DNA of 64,000 bases, from assembly GCF_009193135.1 (NCBI RefSeq), contig NZ_VUKC01000009.1:62001-126000 (forward strand). Reading direction: 5' to 3'. The stretch is from Georgenia satyanarayanai (lineage in GTDB: Bacteria; Actinomycetota; Actinomycetes; Actinomycetales; Actinomycetaceae). Numbering within the stretch: the first letter of the stretch is position 1; each line of letters begins with the position of its first letter. The notes below the pieces were generated by a model. That model did no database searches. It had not been told where the DNA came from and saw only the letters and a program-made list of their open reading frames with translations. The translations under genes and the position numbers were made by a program. Shown piece after piece: positions 47,773 through 57,387 of the stretch.

Positions 47773-48264
47773 TCAACGGTCGGTCGTCACCGTTTGTTCC
47801 CGGTCCTCCAGCAGCCCGAGCAGGAGCGCGAGCCCGGCGTCGACCGCTGCGCGTCGCACGAGCGGCCGGGTGCCGGCGATCGTGAGCCGGCGGCACCGGA
47901 CGCTGCCGCGGAGGCTGGCGGCGACGTGCACCGTGCCGGCTGGGGCACCGTCGGCCGGGCCGGGGCCGGCGACCCCGGTGGTGCCGACCCCGCAGTCCGC
48001 GCCGAGGAGGCGGGCGGCTCCGAGTGCGAGCTGGCGGGCGACCTCCGCCTGGACCGGGCCGCCGTCGTCGAGGACGGCCTGCTCGACGCCGAGGAGCTGC
48101 ACCTTGAGACTCGTCGCGTAGGCGACGACGCCGCCGAGCACCACCCGGGAGGCGCCGGGGACGTCGACGAGGGCGGCGCTGACCAGGCCTCCGGTGAGGG
48201 ACTCCCCGGTGGCGACGGTGAGCCCCGCACCGCGGAGGCGCTCGACGACGGCCCCGGCACTCAC
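47773..48264 (-). CDS. CinA C-terminal-domain protein (nicotinamide-nucleotide amidase PncC-like)
   Basis: The 163-residue protein corresponds to the C-terminal CinA domain alone. It starts [32 protein letters not shown], has [16 protein letters not shown], then [23 protein letters not shown], the family's nucleotide-binding loops. In E. coli the same domain deamidates NMN to NaMN. The N-terminal molybdopterin-like domain of full CinA is absent, as usual here. The start is GTG at 48264, overlapping pgsA by GTGA. clgR follows 150 bp later. Confidence 0.9.
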   Translation of the reverse strand: MSAGAVVERLRGAGLTVATGESLTGGLVSAALVDVPGASRVVLGGVVAYATSLKVQLLGVEQAVLDDGGPVQAEVARQLALGAARLLGADCGVGTTGVAGPGPADGAPAGTVHVAASLRGSVRCRRLTIAGTRPLVRRAAVDAGLALLLGLLEDREQTVTTDR

Positions 48265-48860
48265 CGGTGTCCGGAGGCCGGGGCCTGGGCGATCCGCGCG
48301 GCGCGCACGACGTAGTCGAGGCCGGTGACGACCGTGACGACGACGGCGAGGATCATGACCCACCAGGCGCACGTGAGCACGACGTCGGCCGCGGCCTGCG
48401 GGAGCAGGGACTCCCACGGGATGAGGTAGGCGGTGATGAAGACGATCTGGAGGACCGTCTTGAGCTTGCCGCCGTTGGAGGCGGCCATGACGGCGCGGCG
48501 CACCATGACGAAACGCAGCGCCGTGATGCCCAGCTCGCGGACGATGATGACGACGGGCACCCACCACGGGATCGTGCCCTCGGCCCACAGAAGCAGGAGA
48601 GCCGCGATGACGAGGGCCTTGTCGGCGATGGGGTCGGCGATCTTGCCAAAGTTCGTCACGAGGCCGCGGCTGCGGGCGATGTGACCGTCGAGCTTGTCGG
48701 TGGCCGCGGCGACGAGGAAGACGACGGTGGCCGCGATCCGCGCAGCGGTGGAGTCCCCGAGCATGAGGACGGCGAAGACCGGCACGAGCGCCACCCGCAC
48801 CATCGTCAGCACGTTCGCCAGGTTCCACAGCGGGACGTGCGCGGCATTCTCGATGGGCAT
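48261..48860 (-). CDS. pgsA: CDP-diacylglycerol--glycerol-3-phosphate 3-phosphatidyltransferase
   Basis: Membrane enzyme that makes phosphatidylglycerophosphate. The 199-residue product has about six membrane segments and the complete CDP-alcohol phosphotransferase signature, [27 protein letters not shown] split over residues 55-81 (D-x2-D-G-x2-A-R-x8-G-x3-D-x3-D). The start is taken as ATG at 48860 ([13 protein letters not shown]); GTG at 48881 would add seven residues. It is coupled to cinA by a GTGA overlap. The capA gene lies on the other strand upstream. Confidence 0.93.
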   Translation of the reverse strand: MPIENAAHVPLWNLANVLTMVRVALVPVFAVLMLGDSTAARIAATVVFLVAAATDKLDGHIARSRGLVTNFGKIADPIADKALVIAALLLLWAEGTIPWWVPVVIIVRELGITALRFVMVRRAVMAASNGGKLKTVLQIVFITAYLIPWESLLPQAAADVVLTCAWWVMILAVVVTVVTGLDYVVRAARIAQAPASGHR

Positions 48861-48921
48861 GAGGTCCAGGGTACGGGCCACCGTGGCGACCTACCCGCCG
48901 CAGCCCAGTACTCTCGGCGCC

Positions 48922-50223
48922 ATGGGACGCCACGCCCTCCCCGCCCGCCCCCGGACCGTGCCCTGGGTGGTGCTGGGCGTCGTCGTGCTCGCGGCCCTCC
49001 TCGCTGCCGCGGCCCTGTGGCGACCGTGGCCGGAGCGACCGACCGCCGCCCCGTCCCCGACGCAACCGGCCGTCCCGACCGCGACGGCCTCGCCGACGCC
49101 GACGCCGACCCCCACTCCGGAGCCACGTCCCGACGCCCGCTTCACGGTCCTCGGCGGCGGCGACGTCCTGCCCCACACGACCGTCATCAACACGGCGCGG
49201 ACCGGTGACGGCTACGACTTCGTCCCCATGCTCGAGGCCACCGCCGAGTACACCCGGGGGGCCGACCTCGCGCTGTGCAACGCGGAGGTTCCCATCGCCC
49301 CGTCCGGCACGGAGCCGAGCGGCTACCCGATGTTCGGCGCCCCCGAGGAGCTGGCCGCGGACCTCGTCCGCCTCGGCTGGGACGGCTGCTCGACCGGGAC
49401 CAACCACAGCCTGGACCGCGGTATCGAGGGGCTGACCCACACCCTGGACGTGTTCGACGCCGCGGGTCTCGGGCACGTCGGCACCGCGCGCAGCCAGGCG
49501 GAGGCGGACAGCGCGCAGTGGTACGAGCTCGAGCGCGAGGGGCAGACCATCCGGGTGGCCCAGATCGGGGCGACCTACGGCACCAACGGCATCCCGGTAC
49601 CGGCCGACAGCCCGTGGGCGGTCGAGCTCATCGACGCCGAGCGGCTCGTCCGGATGGCGGCCGAGGCCCGCGAGGCGGGCGCGGACCTCGTCGTCGCGAG
49701 CATCCACTGCTGCAGCGAGTACAGCGGTGCCGTGCACCCCGACCAGGCGAGCCTCACCGAGGCCCTCGCCGACTCCGGTGAGGTCGACCTCGTCCTCGGT
49801 CACCACGCCCACGTCCCGCAGCCGATCGAGCGGTTGCCCGGTGGGCCCGGCGGCGACGGGATGTGGGTGGCCTACGGGCTGGGGAACTTCATCTCCAACC
49901 AGGACGAGCTGTGCTGCGTGGCGCAGACCGCCACCGGCCTGCTGGCACTCGCCCACGTCCTCAAGCCCGACGGCGAGCCCGCCCGGGTGGAGTCGGTGGA
50001 GTGGACGGCGGTGACCGTCGACCGCGTCGGCGGGCAGCGTCTGCACGTCCTGTCCGACCTCGTCGCCGGGGAGCGTCCGGAGGGGCTGACCCTCACCGAC
50101 GAGCAGATCACCACGCGCTACCAGCAGGTGCTCGACGTCGTCGGGGACGCCGCTCCCGAGCGCACCGAGCCGCCCGAGCCGACCGGCCCCCCGCCCCGCG
50201 TGGTCCCCCGCCCCACGGGCTGA
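48922..50223 (+). CDS. CapA-family extracellular protein
   Basis: The 433-residue protein has a membrane segment (about residues 13-35) and a proline/threonine linker (SPTPTPTPTPEP). A CapA/PgsA metallophosphatase-like domain follows. Motifs are VLGGGDVLPHTTV, LCNAEVPIA, GTNHSLDRGIEG, SIHCCSEY, VLGHHAHVPQPIE and LGNFISNQ. CapA proteins take part in poly-gamma-glutamate or capsule handling; here there is no other capsule gene, so its role is unknown. The ATG at 48922 is used. It interrupts an otherwise minus-strand block and its end lies close to an 18-bp repeat cluster. Confidence 0.85.
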   Translation: MGRHALPARPRTVPWVVLGVVVLAALLAAAALWRPWPERPTAAPSPTQPAVPTATASPTPTPTPTPEPRPDARFTVLGGGDVLPHTTVINTARTGDGYDFVPMLEATAEYTRGADLALCNAEVPIAPSGTEPSGYPMFGAPEELAADLVRLGWDGCSTGTNHSLDRGIEGLTHTLDVFDAAGLGHVGTARSQAEADSAQWYELEREGQTIRVAQIGATYGTNGIPVPADSPWAVELIDAERLVRMAAEAREAGADLVVASIHCCSEYSGAVHPDQASLTEALADSGEVDLVLGHHAHVPQPIERLPGGPGGDGMWVAYGLGNFISNQDELCCVAQTATGLLALAHVLKPDGEPARVESVEWTAVTVDRVGGQRLHVLSDLVAGERPEGLTLTDEQITTRYQQVLDVVGDAAPERTEPPEPTGPPPRVVPRPTG

Positions 50224-50260
50224 CCCCGTCGACGGCTGCATCCCGCCCCATCCCCACCGC

Positions 50261-50345
50261 TGACAGCCGACTTACCGCCGACAGCCGACTTACCGCCGAC
50301 AGCCGAGTTGCTACCGACGACGCTTGTCCGACCAGCTGTCGGCGC
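50261..50345. repeat. Short 18-bp repeat cluster (3 units plus an inverted partial unit)
   Basis: Units AGCCGACTTACCGCCGAC (50265 and 50283) and AGCCGAGTTGCTACCGAC (50301) start exactly 18 bp apart. Further on, GCTGTCGGCG (50335-50344) complements CGCCGACAGC in the units, so RNA from either strand could form a hairpin. It sits between the convergent ends of capA and ftsK. It is the same family as the larger array at 59.17 kb. Confidence 0.9.
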
Positions 50346-50367
50346 GAGAGAGGGGCGGGCCGCTGGG

Positions 50368-53007
50368 TCAGCGGGTGGTGAGGTTCCAGGCGTCCTCGTC
50401 GGAGGGGGCGTCGTCGTCGTAGTAGTCCTCGACGACCTCCGCCTCGCCGGTGGGCAGCACCGTCGTGGCGTCGACCTCGGCGGCGACGTCGTAGGGCACA
50501 TCCTCCCCCGACGGCGCGGGCATCTCCCCGCGGAGCATCGCCAGGGTGGCGGGCAGGTCGTCGGGCTGGACGAGCACGTCGCGTGCCTTGGAGCCCTCGG
50601 ACGGTCCGACGATCTCCCGGGACTCGAGGAGGTCCATGAGCCGTCCCGCCTTCGCGAAGCCCACTCGCAGCTTGCGCTGGAGCATCGAGGTGGAGCCGAA
50701 CTGCGAGCTGACGACGAGCTCGGCCGCCTGGAGCAGGAGGTCGAGGTCGTCACCGATGTCCTCGTCGACCTGCTTCTTCGCGGCCGCGACGACGACGTCC
50801 TCGCGGTAGCTGGGCTGCAGCTGGCTCTTGACGTGGTCGACGACGGCGTGGATCTCCGACTCGGTGACCCAGGCGCCCTGGACGCGCATCGGCTTGGGCG
50901 CGCCCATGGGCAGGAACAGGGCGTCCCCCTGGCCGATGAGCTTCTCGGCGCCCGGCTGGTCGAGGACGACGCGGGAGTCGGCGAGCGACGACGTCGCGAA
51001 CGCGAGCCGGGACGGCACGTTGGCCTTGATGAGACCGGTGACGACGTCGACGCTGGGCCGCTGCGTGGCGAGCACGAGGTGGATGCCGGCGGCGCGCGCG
51101 AGCTGGGTGATGCGCTGGACCGAGGCCTCGACGTCGCGCGGGGCCACCATCATGAGGTCGGCCAGCTCGTCGACGACGACGAGGAGGTACGGGTAGGTCG
51201 AGATCGTCCGCTCGCTGCCCGGCAGCGGCTTGACCTTGCCCGCCCGCACGCCGGCGTTGAAGTCGTCGATGTGCTTGTAGCCGAAGGCGGCGAGGTCGTC
51301 GTAGCGGGCGTCCATCTCCCGCACGACCCATTCCAGCGCCTCGGCGGCCTTCTTGGGGTTCGTGATGATCGGGGTGATGAGGTGCGGGATGCCCTCGTAG
51401 ATCGTCAGCTCCACGCGCTTGGGGTCGACGAGGACCATGCGCACCTCCTCCGGGGTGGCACGCATCATGATCGAGGTGATCATCGAGTTGACGAAGCTCG
51501 ACTTACCGGCGCCGGTCGCACCGGCGACAAGCAGGTGGGGCATCTTGGCGAGGTTCGCGACGACGTAGCCGCCCTCGACGTCTTTGCCCACGCCCATGAC
51601 CAGGGGGTGCTCGGTGCGGCGGGCGACCGACGAGCGCAGCACGTCACCCAGGGAGACGGTCTCGCGGTCGGCGTTGGGGATCTCGATGCCGATGGCGGAC
51701 TTGCCCGGGATCGGCGACAGGATCCGGACGTCGGCGCTGGCGACGGCGTAGGCGATGTTCTTGCTCAGCGCCGTCACGCGCTCGACCTTCGTCCCGGACC
51801 CGAGCTCGACCTCGTAGCGGGTGACGGTCGGGCCGCGGGAGAAGCCGGTGACCTTGGCGTTGATCTCGAACTGCTCGAGGACGTTGCTCAGGGCCTCGAC
51901 GACGCGGTCGTTGGCGGCCGAACGGACCTTGTGCGGAGCGCCCTTGGTGAGGACGTCGTCCGCAGGCAGCTGGTAGACGATGTCCGGGCTGAGCTCGAGC
52001 TGCTCGGCGCGGGCGGGCAACGGCTCGGTGGGCGGGGCGAGCAGCTCCTCCTCCGGCGCCTCGGGCTCCGGCTCGGGCGCGACGGCCTTCTTGCGCGCCC
52101 CACGCTTGCGGCCCGGCTCGGGCAGGACAGTCGTCTCCTCGGAGGCGGCCGCCGTCTCGGCGGCGCGTGCGTAGGCCTCGTCGGCCGCGTACTCCCCGGG
52201 CACGACCTCGGCCTCCGCCTTCGGCGCACGACGACGGCGGGGGCGCGGCGGGCGGGCGGCGGCGACCTCCTCCTCTGCCGGGGAGGCGGGCGCGGCGGCG
52301 TCCTCGGTGCGGCCCGTGAGCGCGCGCACCTTGCGCGGGATCGCCGCCACCGGCGTGGCGGTGATGATGAGGACGGAGAAGAAGGCGAGGAGGACGAGCA
52401 CCGGGATGGCGACCCACTCGCTGAGCAGCACGGTGAGCGGGGTGCCGACGAGCCAGCCGACCACGCCGCCGGCGTCCTGCACGGCCGGAAAGTCGTGGGT
52501 GGCGCTCGGGACACCCTTGGCGACGTGGATGATGCCGGTGACGGCGACGACGGCGATCGCGACCCCGATGGTCACGCGGCCGTTGTCCTGCCCCCGCTCG
52601 GGGTGGCGCATGAGGCGCACGGCGAGGACGACGAGCGGGACGGGGAGCAGGACGGCGAGGACGCCAACGCTCCCGGCGGTGACGGCGTGGACGACGGTCC
52701 CAGCCGCGCCGGAGAGGCCGAACCACTCACGCGCGGCGACGATGATCGCGAGCGCGAGGAGCAGCAGGGCCACCCCGTCCTTGCGGAGTGCCGGGTCCAG
52801 CCCGCGGGCACCACTTCCCATACGACGCAGCGTCCCTCCGATAACGTGGGCGATCCCCAACCACAGCCCGCGCACCGCCCGGACCGGCCACGGGGGCCGT
52901 GACGGGCTGGGGGCGCGGCTCGACCGTCCACCGGAGCGCGCGGCCGAGCTCGCGCTCGGCCTGGCGGGCCGGGCGGACCGTGCGGGGGAAGTCGTACGGG
53001 TCGCCAT
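50368..53007 (-). CDS. ftsK: DNA translocase FtsK/SpoIIIE
   Basis: Septum-located motor that pumps chromosome DNA during division. The 879-residue product has a basic N-terminus and four membrane segments (about residues 80-240). An A/P/E-rich linker follows, then the motor with Walker [14 protein letters not shown] and Walker [14 protein letters not shown]. The C-terminal gamma winged helix ([20 protein letters not shown]) recognises orienting sequences. The start is ATG at 53007, with GGAGG about 8 bp upstream; upstream codons add 15 unconserved residues. It is 115 bp downstream of the RNase J gene. Confidence 0.95.
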   Translation of the reverse strand: MATRTTSPARSARPARPSASSAARSGGRSSRAPSPSRPPWPVRAVRGLWLGIAHVIGGTLRRMGSGARGLDPALRKDGVALLLLALAIIVAAREWFGLSGAAGTVVHAVTAGSVGVLAVLLPVPLVVLAVRLMRHPERGQDNGRVTIGVAIAVVAVTGIIHVAKGVPSATHDFPAVQDAGGVVGWLVGTPLTVLLSEWVAIPVLVLLAFFSVLIITATPVAAIPRKVRALTGRTEDAAAPASPAEEEVAAARPPRPRRRRAPKAEAEVVPGEYAADEAYARAAETAAASEETTVLPEPGRKRGARKKAVAPEPEPEAPEEELLAPPTEPLPARAEQLELSPDIVYQLPADDVLTKGAPHKVRSAANDRVVEALSNVLEQFEINAKVTGFSRGPTVTRYEVELGSGTKVERVTALSKNIAYAVASADVRILSPIPGKSAIGIEIPNADRETVSLGDVLRSSVARRTEHPLVMGVGKDVEGGYVVANLAKMPHLLVAGATGAGKSSFVNSMITSIMMRATPEEVRMVLVDPKRVELTIYEGIPHLITPIITNPKKAAEALEWVVREMDARYDDLAAFGYKHIDDFNAGVRAGKVKPLPGSERTISTYPYLLVVVDELADLMMVAPRDVEASVQRITQLARAAGIHLVLATQRPSVDVVTGLIKANVPSRLAFATSSLADSRVVLDQPGAEKLIGQGDALFLPMGAPKPMRVQGAWVTESEIHAVVDHVKSQLQPSYREDVVVAAAKKQVDEDIGDDLDLLLQAAELVVSSQFGSTSMLQRKLRVGFAKAGRLMDLLESREIVGPSEGSKARDVLVQPDDLPATLAMLRGEMPAPSGEDVPYDVAAEVDATTVLPTGEAEVVEDYYDDDAPSDEDAWNLTTR

Positions 53008-53122
53008 GTGTGTCCTCCAAGCGGTGCGTCGCGGACGCACCTGCGGGTCCACTGAACCACACCCCGCCCACCGATCGCCCGGTGGACACGCGAGAGCGGC
53101 CCCTTTGTGGCCCGGCCGAGCT

Positions 53123-54808
53123 CTACGCCTCGACGACGACCGGGATGATCATCGGCCGTCGGCGCAGCCGGCTGGACGCCCAGCGACCCACCACGCGCCG
53201 CATCACCTGCTGCAGCTGGCGGGTGTCCGTCGCCCCGCCGCGTGCCGCGCTGGTGAGCTCCTCGGCGAGCTTGGGCAGGATCCCGTCGAAGACCGACTCG
53301 TCCTCGGCCATGCCGCGTGCCTGGATGTGCGGGCCGGCGACGACGGCGCCGGTCGCGGAGTCCACGGCGGCGAAGATCGAGATGAAGCCCTCCTCGCCGA
53401 GGATGCGGCGGTCCTTGAGCTCGGCCTCGGTGATCTCCCCGACGCTCGAGCCGTCGACGTAGACGTAGCGGCTCGGGACGGCCCCGACGATGCGGGCCCT
53501 GCCGTCGACGAGATCGACGACGACGCCGTCCTCGGCGAGCACGACCCGCTCCGCGGGCACCCCGGTCTTGACGGCGAGCGCCCCGTTGGCGACGAGGTGG
53601 CGGATCTCGCCGTGCACCGGCATGACGTTGCGCGGCTTGACGATGTTGTAGCAGTAGAGGAGCTCCCCGGCGCTGGCGTGGCCGGAGACGTGCACGCGAG
53701 CGTTCGCCTGGTGGACGACCTTCGCACCGAGCCGCGTGAGCCCGTTGATGACCCGGTAGACCGAGTTCTCGTTGCCCGGGATGAGGGAGGACGCGAAGAT
53801 CACCGTGTCCCCCGGCCCCACTGCGACGCGGTGGTCACGGTTCGCGATGCGGCTCAGCGCCGCCATCGGCTCGCCCTGGGAGCCCGTCGCCATGAGGACG
53901 AGCTCGTCGTCGCGCAGGTCGTCGACCTGCTTGATGTCGACGACGGTGTCCTCCGGGACGTGGAGGTAGCCCAGGTCTGAGGCGATCTTCATGTTCCGCA
54001 CCATCGAGCGGCCGACGAACGCGACCTTCCGGCGGTGGGCGTAGGCGGCGTCGAGCACCTGCTGCACCCGGTGCACGTGCGAGGCGAAGGAGGCGACGAC
54101 GATCTTCTGGGTAGCGTCGGCGAACACGGAGTCGAGGACGGGGCCGATCTCGGCCTCGGCCGTGGTGAAGCCGGGGACCTCGGCGTTGGTCGAGTCGGTC
54201 ATGAACAGGTCCACGCCCTCCTCGCCGAGACGGGCGAAGGCGCGCAGGTCGGTGATCCGGCCGTCGAGCGGCAGCTGGTCCATCTTGAAGTCGCCGGTGT
54301 GGAGCACGTTGCCCGCGCCGGTGCGCACCATGACCGCCAGCGCGTCCGGGATGGAGTGGTTGACGGCGACGAACTCGGTGTCGAAGGGCCCGAAGCGCTC
54401 GACCTGCCCCTCCTTCACCGCGCGGGTGCGGGGGGTGATGCGGTGCTCCTTGAGCTTGGCCTCGATGAACGCGAGGGTGAGCTGGGAGCCGATGAGCGGG
54501 ATGTCCTGGCGCAGGCGCAGGAGGTAGGGCACCGCCCCGATGTGGTCCTCGTGACCGTGCGTGAGGACGATCGCCTCGACGTCGCCCATGCGGTCGGCGA
54601 TGTAGTCGAAGTCCGGGAGGATGAGGTCGACGCCGGGCTGGTGGTCCTCGGGGAAGAGCACACCGCAGTCGATGATGAGCAGGCGGCCCTCGTACTCGAG
54701 GACGGCCATGTTGCGGCCGACCTCACCCAGGCCTCCGAGGGCGACGACGCGCAGCGCACCTGGGGCAAGGGGCCCGGGCGGCGCGAGGTCGGGGTGGGTG
54801 TGGCTCAC
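53123..54808 (-). CDS. rnj: Ribonuclease J
   Basis: 5'-3' exoribonuclease and endonuclease of the metallo-beta-lactamase/beta-CASP family. The 561-residue product has the zinc motif [20 protein letters not shown], the [11 protein letters not shown] block, a beta-CASP region with [16 protein letters not shown], and the [11 protein letters not shown] and PVHGEIRHL motifs. The start is GTG at 54808, overlapping the dapA stop. dapA-rnj-ftsK in this order is typical of actinobacteria. Confidence 0.95.
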   Translation of the reverse strand: MSHTHPDLAPPGPLAPGALRVVALGGLGEVGRNMAVLEYEGRLLIIDCGVLFPEDHQPGVDLILPDFDYIADRMGDVEAIVLTHGHEDHIGAVPYLLRLRQDIPLIGSQLTLAFIEAKLKEHRITPRTRAVKEGQVERFGPFDTEFVAVNHSIPDALAVMVRTGAGNVLHTGDFKMDQLPLDGRITDLRAFARLGEEGVDLFMTDSTNAEVPGFTTAEAEIGPVLDSVFADATQKIVVASFASHVHRVQQVLDAAYAHRRKVAFVGRSMVRNMKIASDLGYLHVPEDTVVDIKQVDDLRDDELVLMATGSQGEPMAALSRIANRDHRVAVGPGDTVIFASSLIPGNENSVYRVINGLTRLGAKVVHQANARVHVSGHASAGELLYCYNIVKPRNVMPVHGEIRHLVANGALAVKTGVPAERVVLAEDGVVVDLVDGRARIVGAVPSRYVYVDGSSVGEITEAELKDRRILGEEGFISIFAAVDSATGAVVAGPHIQARGMAEDESVFDGILPKLAEELTSAARGGATDTRQLQQVMRRVVGRWASSRLRRRPMIIPVVVEA

Positions 54809-55704
54809 AGAAGTCCTTCCTGGCGCAGCACCGTCTCCAGTGCCGCGATCTCGTTCTCCGCGGCGCGCACGAGCGGCAGCCGCACGGCCGGGCTGGGCAG
54901 CCGGCCCTGGAGGTGAAGTGCCTCCTTGACCATGACGGCGCCCTGGCCACCTCCCATGATGGCATTGACCAGGCCGCGTGTGCGGTTGGCGACGGCGCGG
55001 GCGGCGACGAGGTCGCCGTCGTCGACCTCGGCGACCATCTCGGCGTAGGCGCCGGCCGCGAGGTGCCCGACGACGCTGACGACGCCGGAGGCGCCGTGCG
55101 CGAGCCAGGCGAAGTTGAGGCCGTCGTCGCCGGAGTAGTACTCCAGGCCGGTGCGGGCCATGCGCTCGAAACCGTGGGGCACGTCACCGGTCGCGTCCTT
55201 CACCGCGAGGATCAGCGGGTGCTCGGCGAGGCGGTCGAGGATCTCGTCGCCGATCGCCACCCCGGTCCGCCCGGGGATGTCGTAGAGCATGACCGGCAGG
55301 CCGGTCGCGTCGGCGATGGTGCGGATGTGGGTGTGGACACCCTCCTGGGAGGGCCGGTTGTAGTACGGGGAGACGACGAGCAGCCCGTGGGCGCCGGTGC
55401 GCTCGGCGCTCTTGGCGATGCGCACGGCGTGGGCGGTGTCGTTCGACCCGGCGCCGGCGATGACCATGGCGCGGTCCCCGACCGCCTCGACGACGCCGCG
55501 CACGAGGGCGTCCTTCTCGGGCTGGTGGGTGGTCGAGGACTCCCCGGTGGTGCCGTTGACGACGAGGCTGTCGCAGCCGGCGTCGACGAGGTCGACGGCC
55601 AGCTGCTGCGCGGTGGGCACGTCGACCGTGCCGTCGGCGTGGAAGGGGGTCACCATGGCGACCGACACCGAGCCGAAGGTGCGCGAGGGTGCGGCGGCGT
55701 TCAT
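54805..55704 (-). CDS. dapA: 4-hydroxy-tetrahydrodipicolinate synthase
   Basis: Condenses pyruvate with aspartate semialdehyde, the committed step to diaminopimelate and lysine. The 299-residue TIM-barrel protein has the Schiff-base lysine in ILAVKDATGD. Also present are VNGTTGESSTTHQPEK, the catalytic tyrosine in VVSPYYNRPSQEG, and YDIPGRTGVAI. The ATG is at 55704. It is coupled to rnj by a GTGA overlap. dapB is not adjacent: three unrelated genes lie between. Confidence 0.95.
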   Translation of the reverse strand: MNAAAPSRTFGSVSVAMVTPFHADGTVDVPTAQQLAVDLVDAGCDSLVVNGTTGESSTTHQPEKDALVRGVVEAVGDRAMVIAGAGSNDTAHAVRIAKSAERTGAHGLLVVSPYYNRPSQEGVHTHIRTIADATGLPVMLYDIPGRTGVAIGDEILDRLAEHPLILAVKDATGDVPHGFERMARTGLEYYSGDDGLNFAWLAHGASGVVSVVGHLAAGAYAEMVAEVDDGDLVAARAVANRTRGLVNAIMGGGQGAVMVKEALHLQGRLPSPAVRLPLVRAAENEIAALETVLRQEGLL

Positions 55705-55784
55705 GGGGACGACGGTACCGTCCGCCCGGGCGAGGGACCGCAGCGGTCCGCACCGTGACCGCCCGGCGCCGGTAGCCTGCGGGG

Positions 55785-56417
55785 GTGAGGATGGACAGCA
55801 CGCCGCACGACGCGGACGACCTGCTCGGCGCCCTGGCGGCCGGCGCCCTGCCCGACGACGACCCCCACGCGGGTCACGACCACGGCCCGACGGCGGACCT
55901 GTCCGTCCGCCCGGCCGTCCCCGAGGACGCCGCGCTCGTCACCGCGCTGCAGCTGGCGGCGTGGCGCGCCCGCGGGATCATCACCGAGGAGGAGCTCGGC
56001 GTGGTCGACACCTCCGCCGTGACCGCGCAGTGGCAGGCGGCCGTCACCACCCCGCCGAGCCAGCGCCACCGAGTCCTCGCGGCCTGCGCGGGGGCGGAGG
56101 TGGTCGGCTTCCTCGCCTTCGCCCCGGCGGACGGCGTGGACCTGCCCGAGGCCGCGGGGGACGTCCCGGTGGAGGTGCTGGCGCTGGAGGTGGAGGCCTC
56201 CCACACGCGCGAGGGGCACGGCTCCCGGCTGCTCGCGGCGTGCGTCGACCTCGCCGGGGAGACCGGCGCGACCTCGCTCGTCATGTGGGCCGGCCAGGAG
56301 GACGACGCCCGCACCCGCTTCCTCTCCTCGGCCGGTTTCGCGCCGGCCGGCCCGCGCCGGGTCCTCACGACCGGTGCGGGCGACGTCGTCGAGAGCTGCT
56401 GGTTCGCCCAGATCTGA
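55785..56417 (+). CDS. GNAT-family N-acetyltransferase
   Basis: The 210-residue protein has an acidic, histidine-containing N-terminus of about 40 residues (HDADDLLGALAAGALPDDDPHAGHDHG) of unknown role, then a GNAT domain. The acetyl-CoA site is LEVEASHTREGHGSRLLAACVD, with an R/Q-x-x-G-x-G/A-like variant EGHGS. Substrate is unknown. The start is GTG at 55785; ATG at 55791 is an alternative. It is divergent from dapA with 80 bp between, and precedes the nucleoside hydrolase gene by 21 bp on the same strand. Confidence 0.83.
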   Translation: MRMDSTPHDADDLLGALAAGALPDDDPHAGHDHGPTADLSVRPAVPEDAALVTALQLAAWRARGIITEEELGVVDTSAVTAQWQAAVTTPPSQRHRVLAACAGAEVVGFLAFAPADGVDLPEAAGDVPVEVLALEVEASHTREGHGSRLLAACVDLAGETGATSLVMWAGQEDDARTRFLSSAGFAPAGPRRVLTTGAGDVVESCWFAQI

Positions 56418-56438
56418 GCCCGGAGCCACACTCGGTCC

Positions 56439-57383
56439 ATGACCGAGAAGATCCTCCTCGACTGCGACCCGGGCCACGACGACGCGCTGGCGATCCTCCT
56501 CGCCGCCGGCGACCCGCGCTGCGAGCTGCTGGCCGTGACGACCGTCGCCGGCAACCAGACCATCGACAAGGTCACCCGCAACGCCCGTGCGGTGTGCACG
56601 GTCGTCGGGGTCGACGTGCCGGTCGCGCGCGGCGCCGCGGGACCGCTCGCTCGGGAGGCCATCGTCGCGCCCGACTACCACGGGGACAGCGGCCTGGACG
56701 GCCCGGTGCTGCCCGCCCCGACCGTCGGCCTGGACGAGCGTCGGGCCGCCGAGCTCATCGTCGAGACGGTCCTCTCCCACGAGCCGGGCACGGTGACGAT
56801 CGTCCCCACCGGCCCGCTGACGAACATCGCCCTGGCGCTCGCCCTCGAGCCGCGCCTCGCGGACCGCGTCAAGCGGGTGGTGCTCATGGGCGGCAGCTAC
56901 ACCCGGGGCAACCGCACCCCGGCCGCCGAGTTCAACATCCTCGCCGACCCGGAAGCGGCCGGTGCCGTGTTCGCCGCGGCGTGGCCGGTGACCATGGTGG
57001 GGCTGGACCTCACCCACCAGGCCCTCGCCGACGACGCGTTCCGCGGCCGGGTCCGGGCGCTGAGCACCCCCCTGGCCGCGTTCGTCGACGAGCTGCTCGA
57101 GTTCTTCGCCGACGCCTACGCGCGGCGCGGCTTCCCCGCGCCGGCGGTGCACGACCTGTGCGCGGTGGCCGCCGCCCTCGACCCCGGTGTCATGACCTAC
57201 CGGGACGCCTTCGTCACGGTGGAGACGGCGGGGCGGTGGACCACCGGCATGACGGTCACCGACTTCGACGGTGACCTCGGCCGGCCGCTCGCGACCTCGG
57301 TGGCCGTGGAGCTGGACCGTGAGCGACTCTGGGACATGACGGTCGCGGCGATCGCCGCCCTCGGGAGCCGGTCCTCCGGGTGA
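56439..57383 (+). CDS. Inosine-uridine preferring nucleoside hydrolase family protein
   Basis: Hydrolyses ribonucleosides to base and ribose. The 314-residue product has the calcium-binding DCDPGHDDALAILLA at the N-terminus, PTGPLTNIALAL, MGGSYTRGNRTPAAEFNILADPEAA and VHDLCAVAAAL with the catalytic histidine. It most resembles the RihA/RihB (IunH) group; base preference cannot be told. The ATG is at 56439. Together with the GNAT gene it forms a plus-strand pair within the minus-strand dap region. It is convergent with the protein kinase gene, with 4 bp between ends. Confidence 0.93.
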   Translation: MTEKILLDCDPGHDDALAILLAAGDPRCELLAVTTVAGNQTIDKVTRNARAVCTVVGVDVPVARGAAGPLAREAIVAPDYHGDSGLDGPVLPAPTVGLDERRAAELIVETVLSHEPGTVTIVPTGPLTNIALALALEPRLADRVKRVVLMGGSYTRGNRTPAAEFNILADPEAAGAVFAAAWPVTMVGLDLTHQALADDAFRGRVRALSTPLAAFVDELLEFFADAYARRGFPAPAVHDLCAVAAALDPGVMTYRDAFVTVETAGRWTTGMTVTDFDGDLGRPLATSVAVELDRERLWDMTVAAIAALGSRSSG

Positions 57384-57387
57384 CCGG

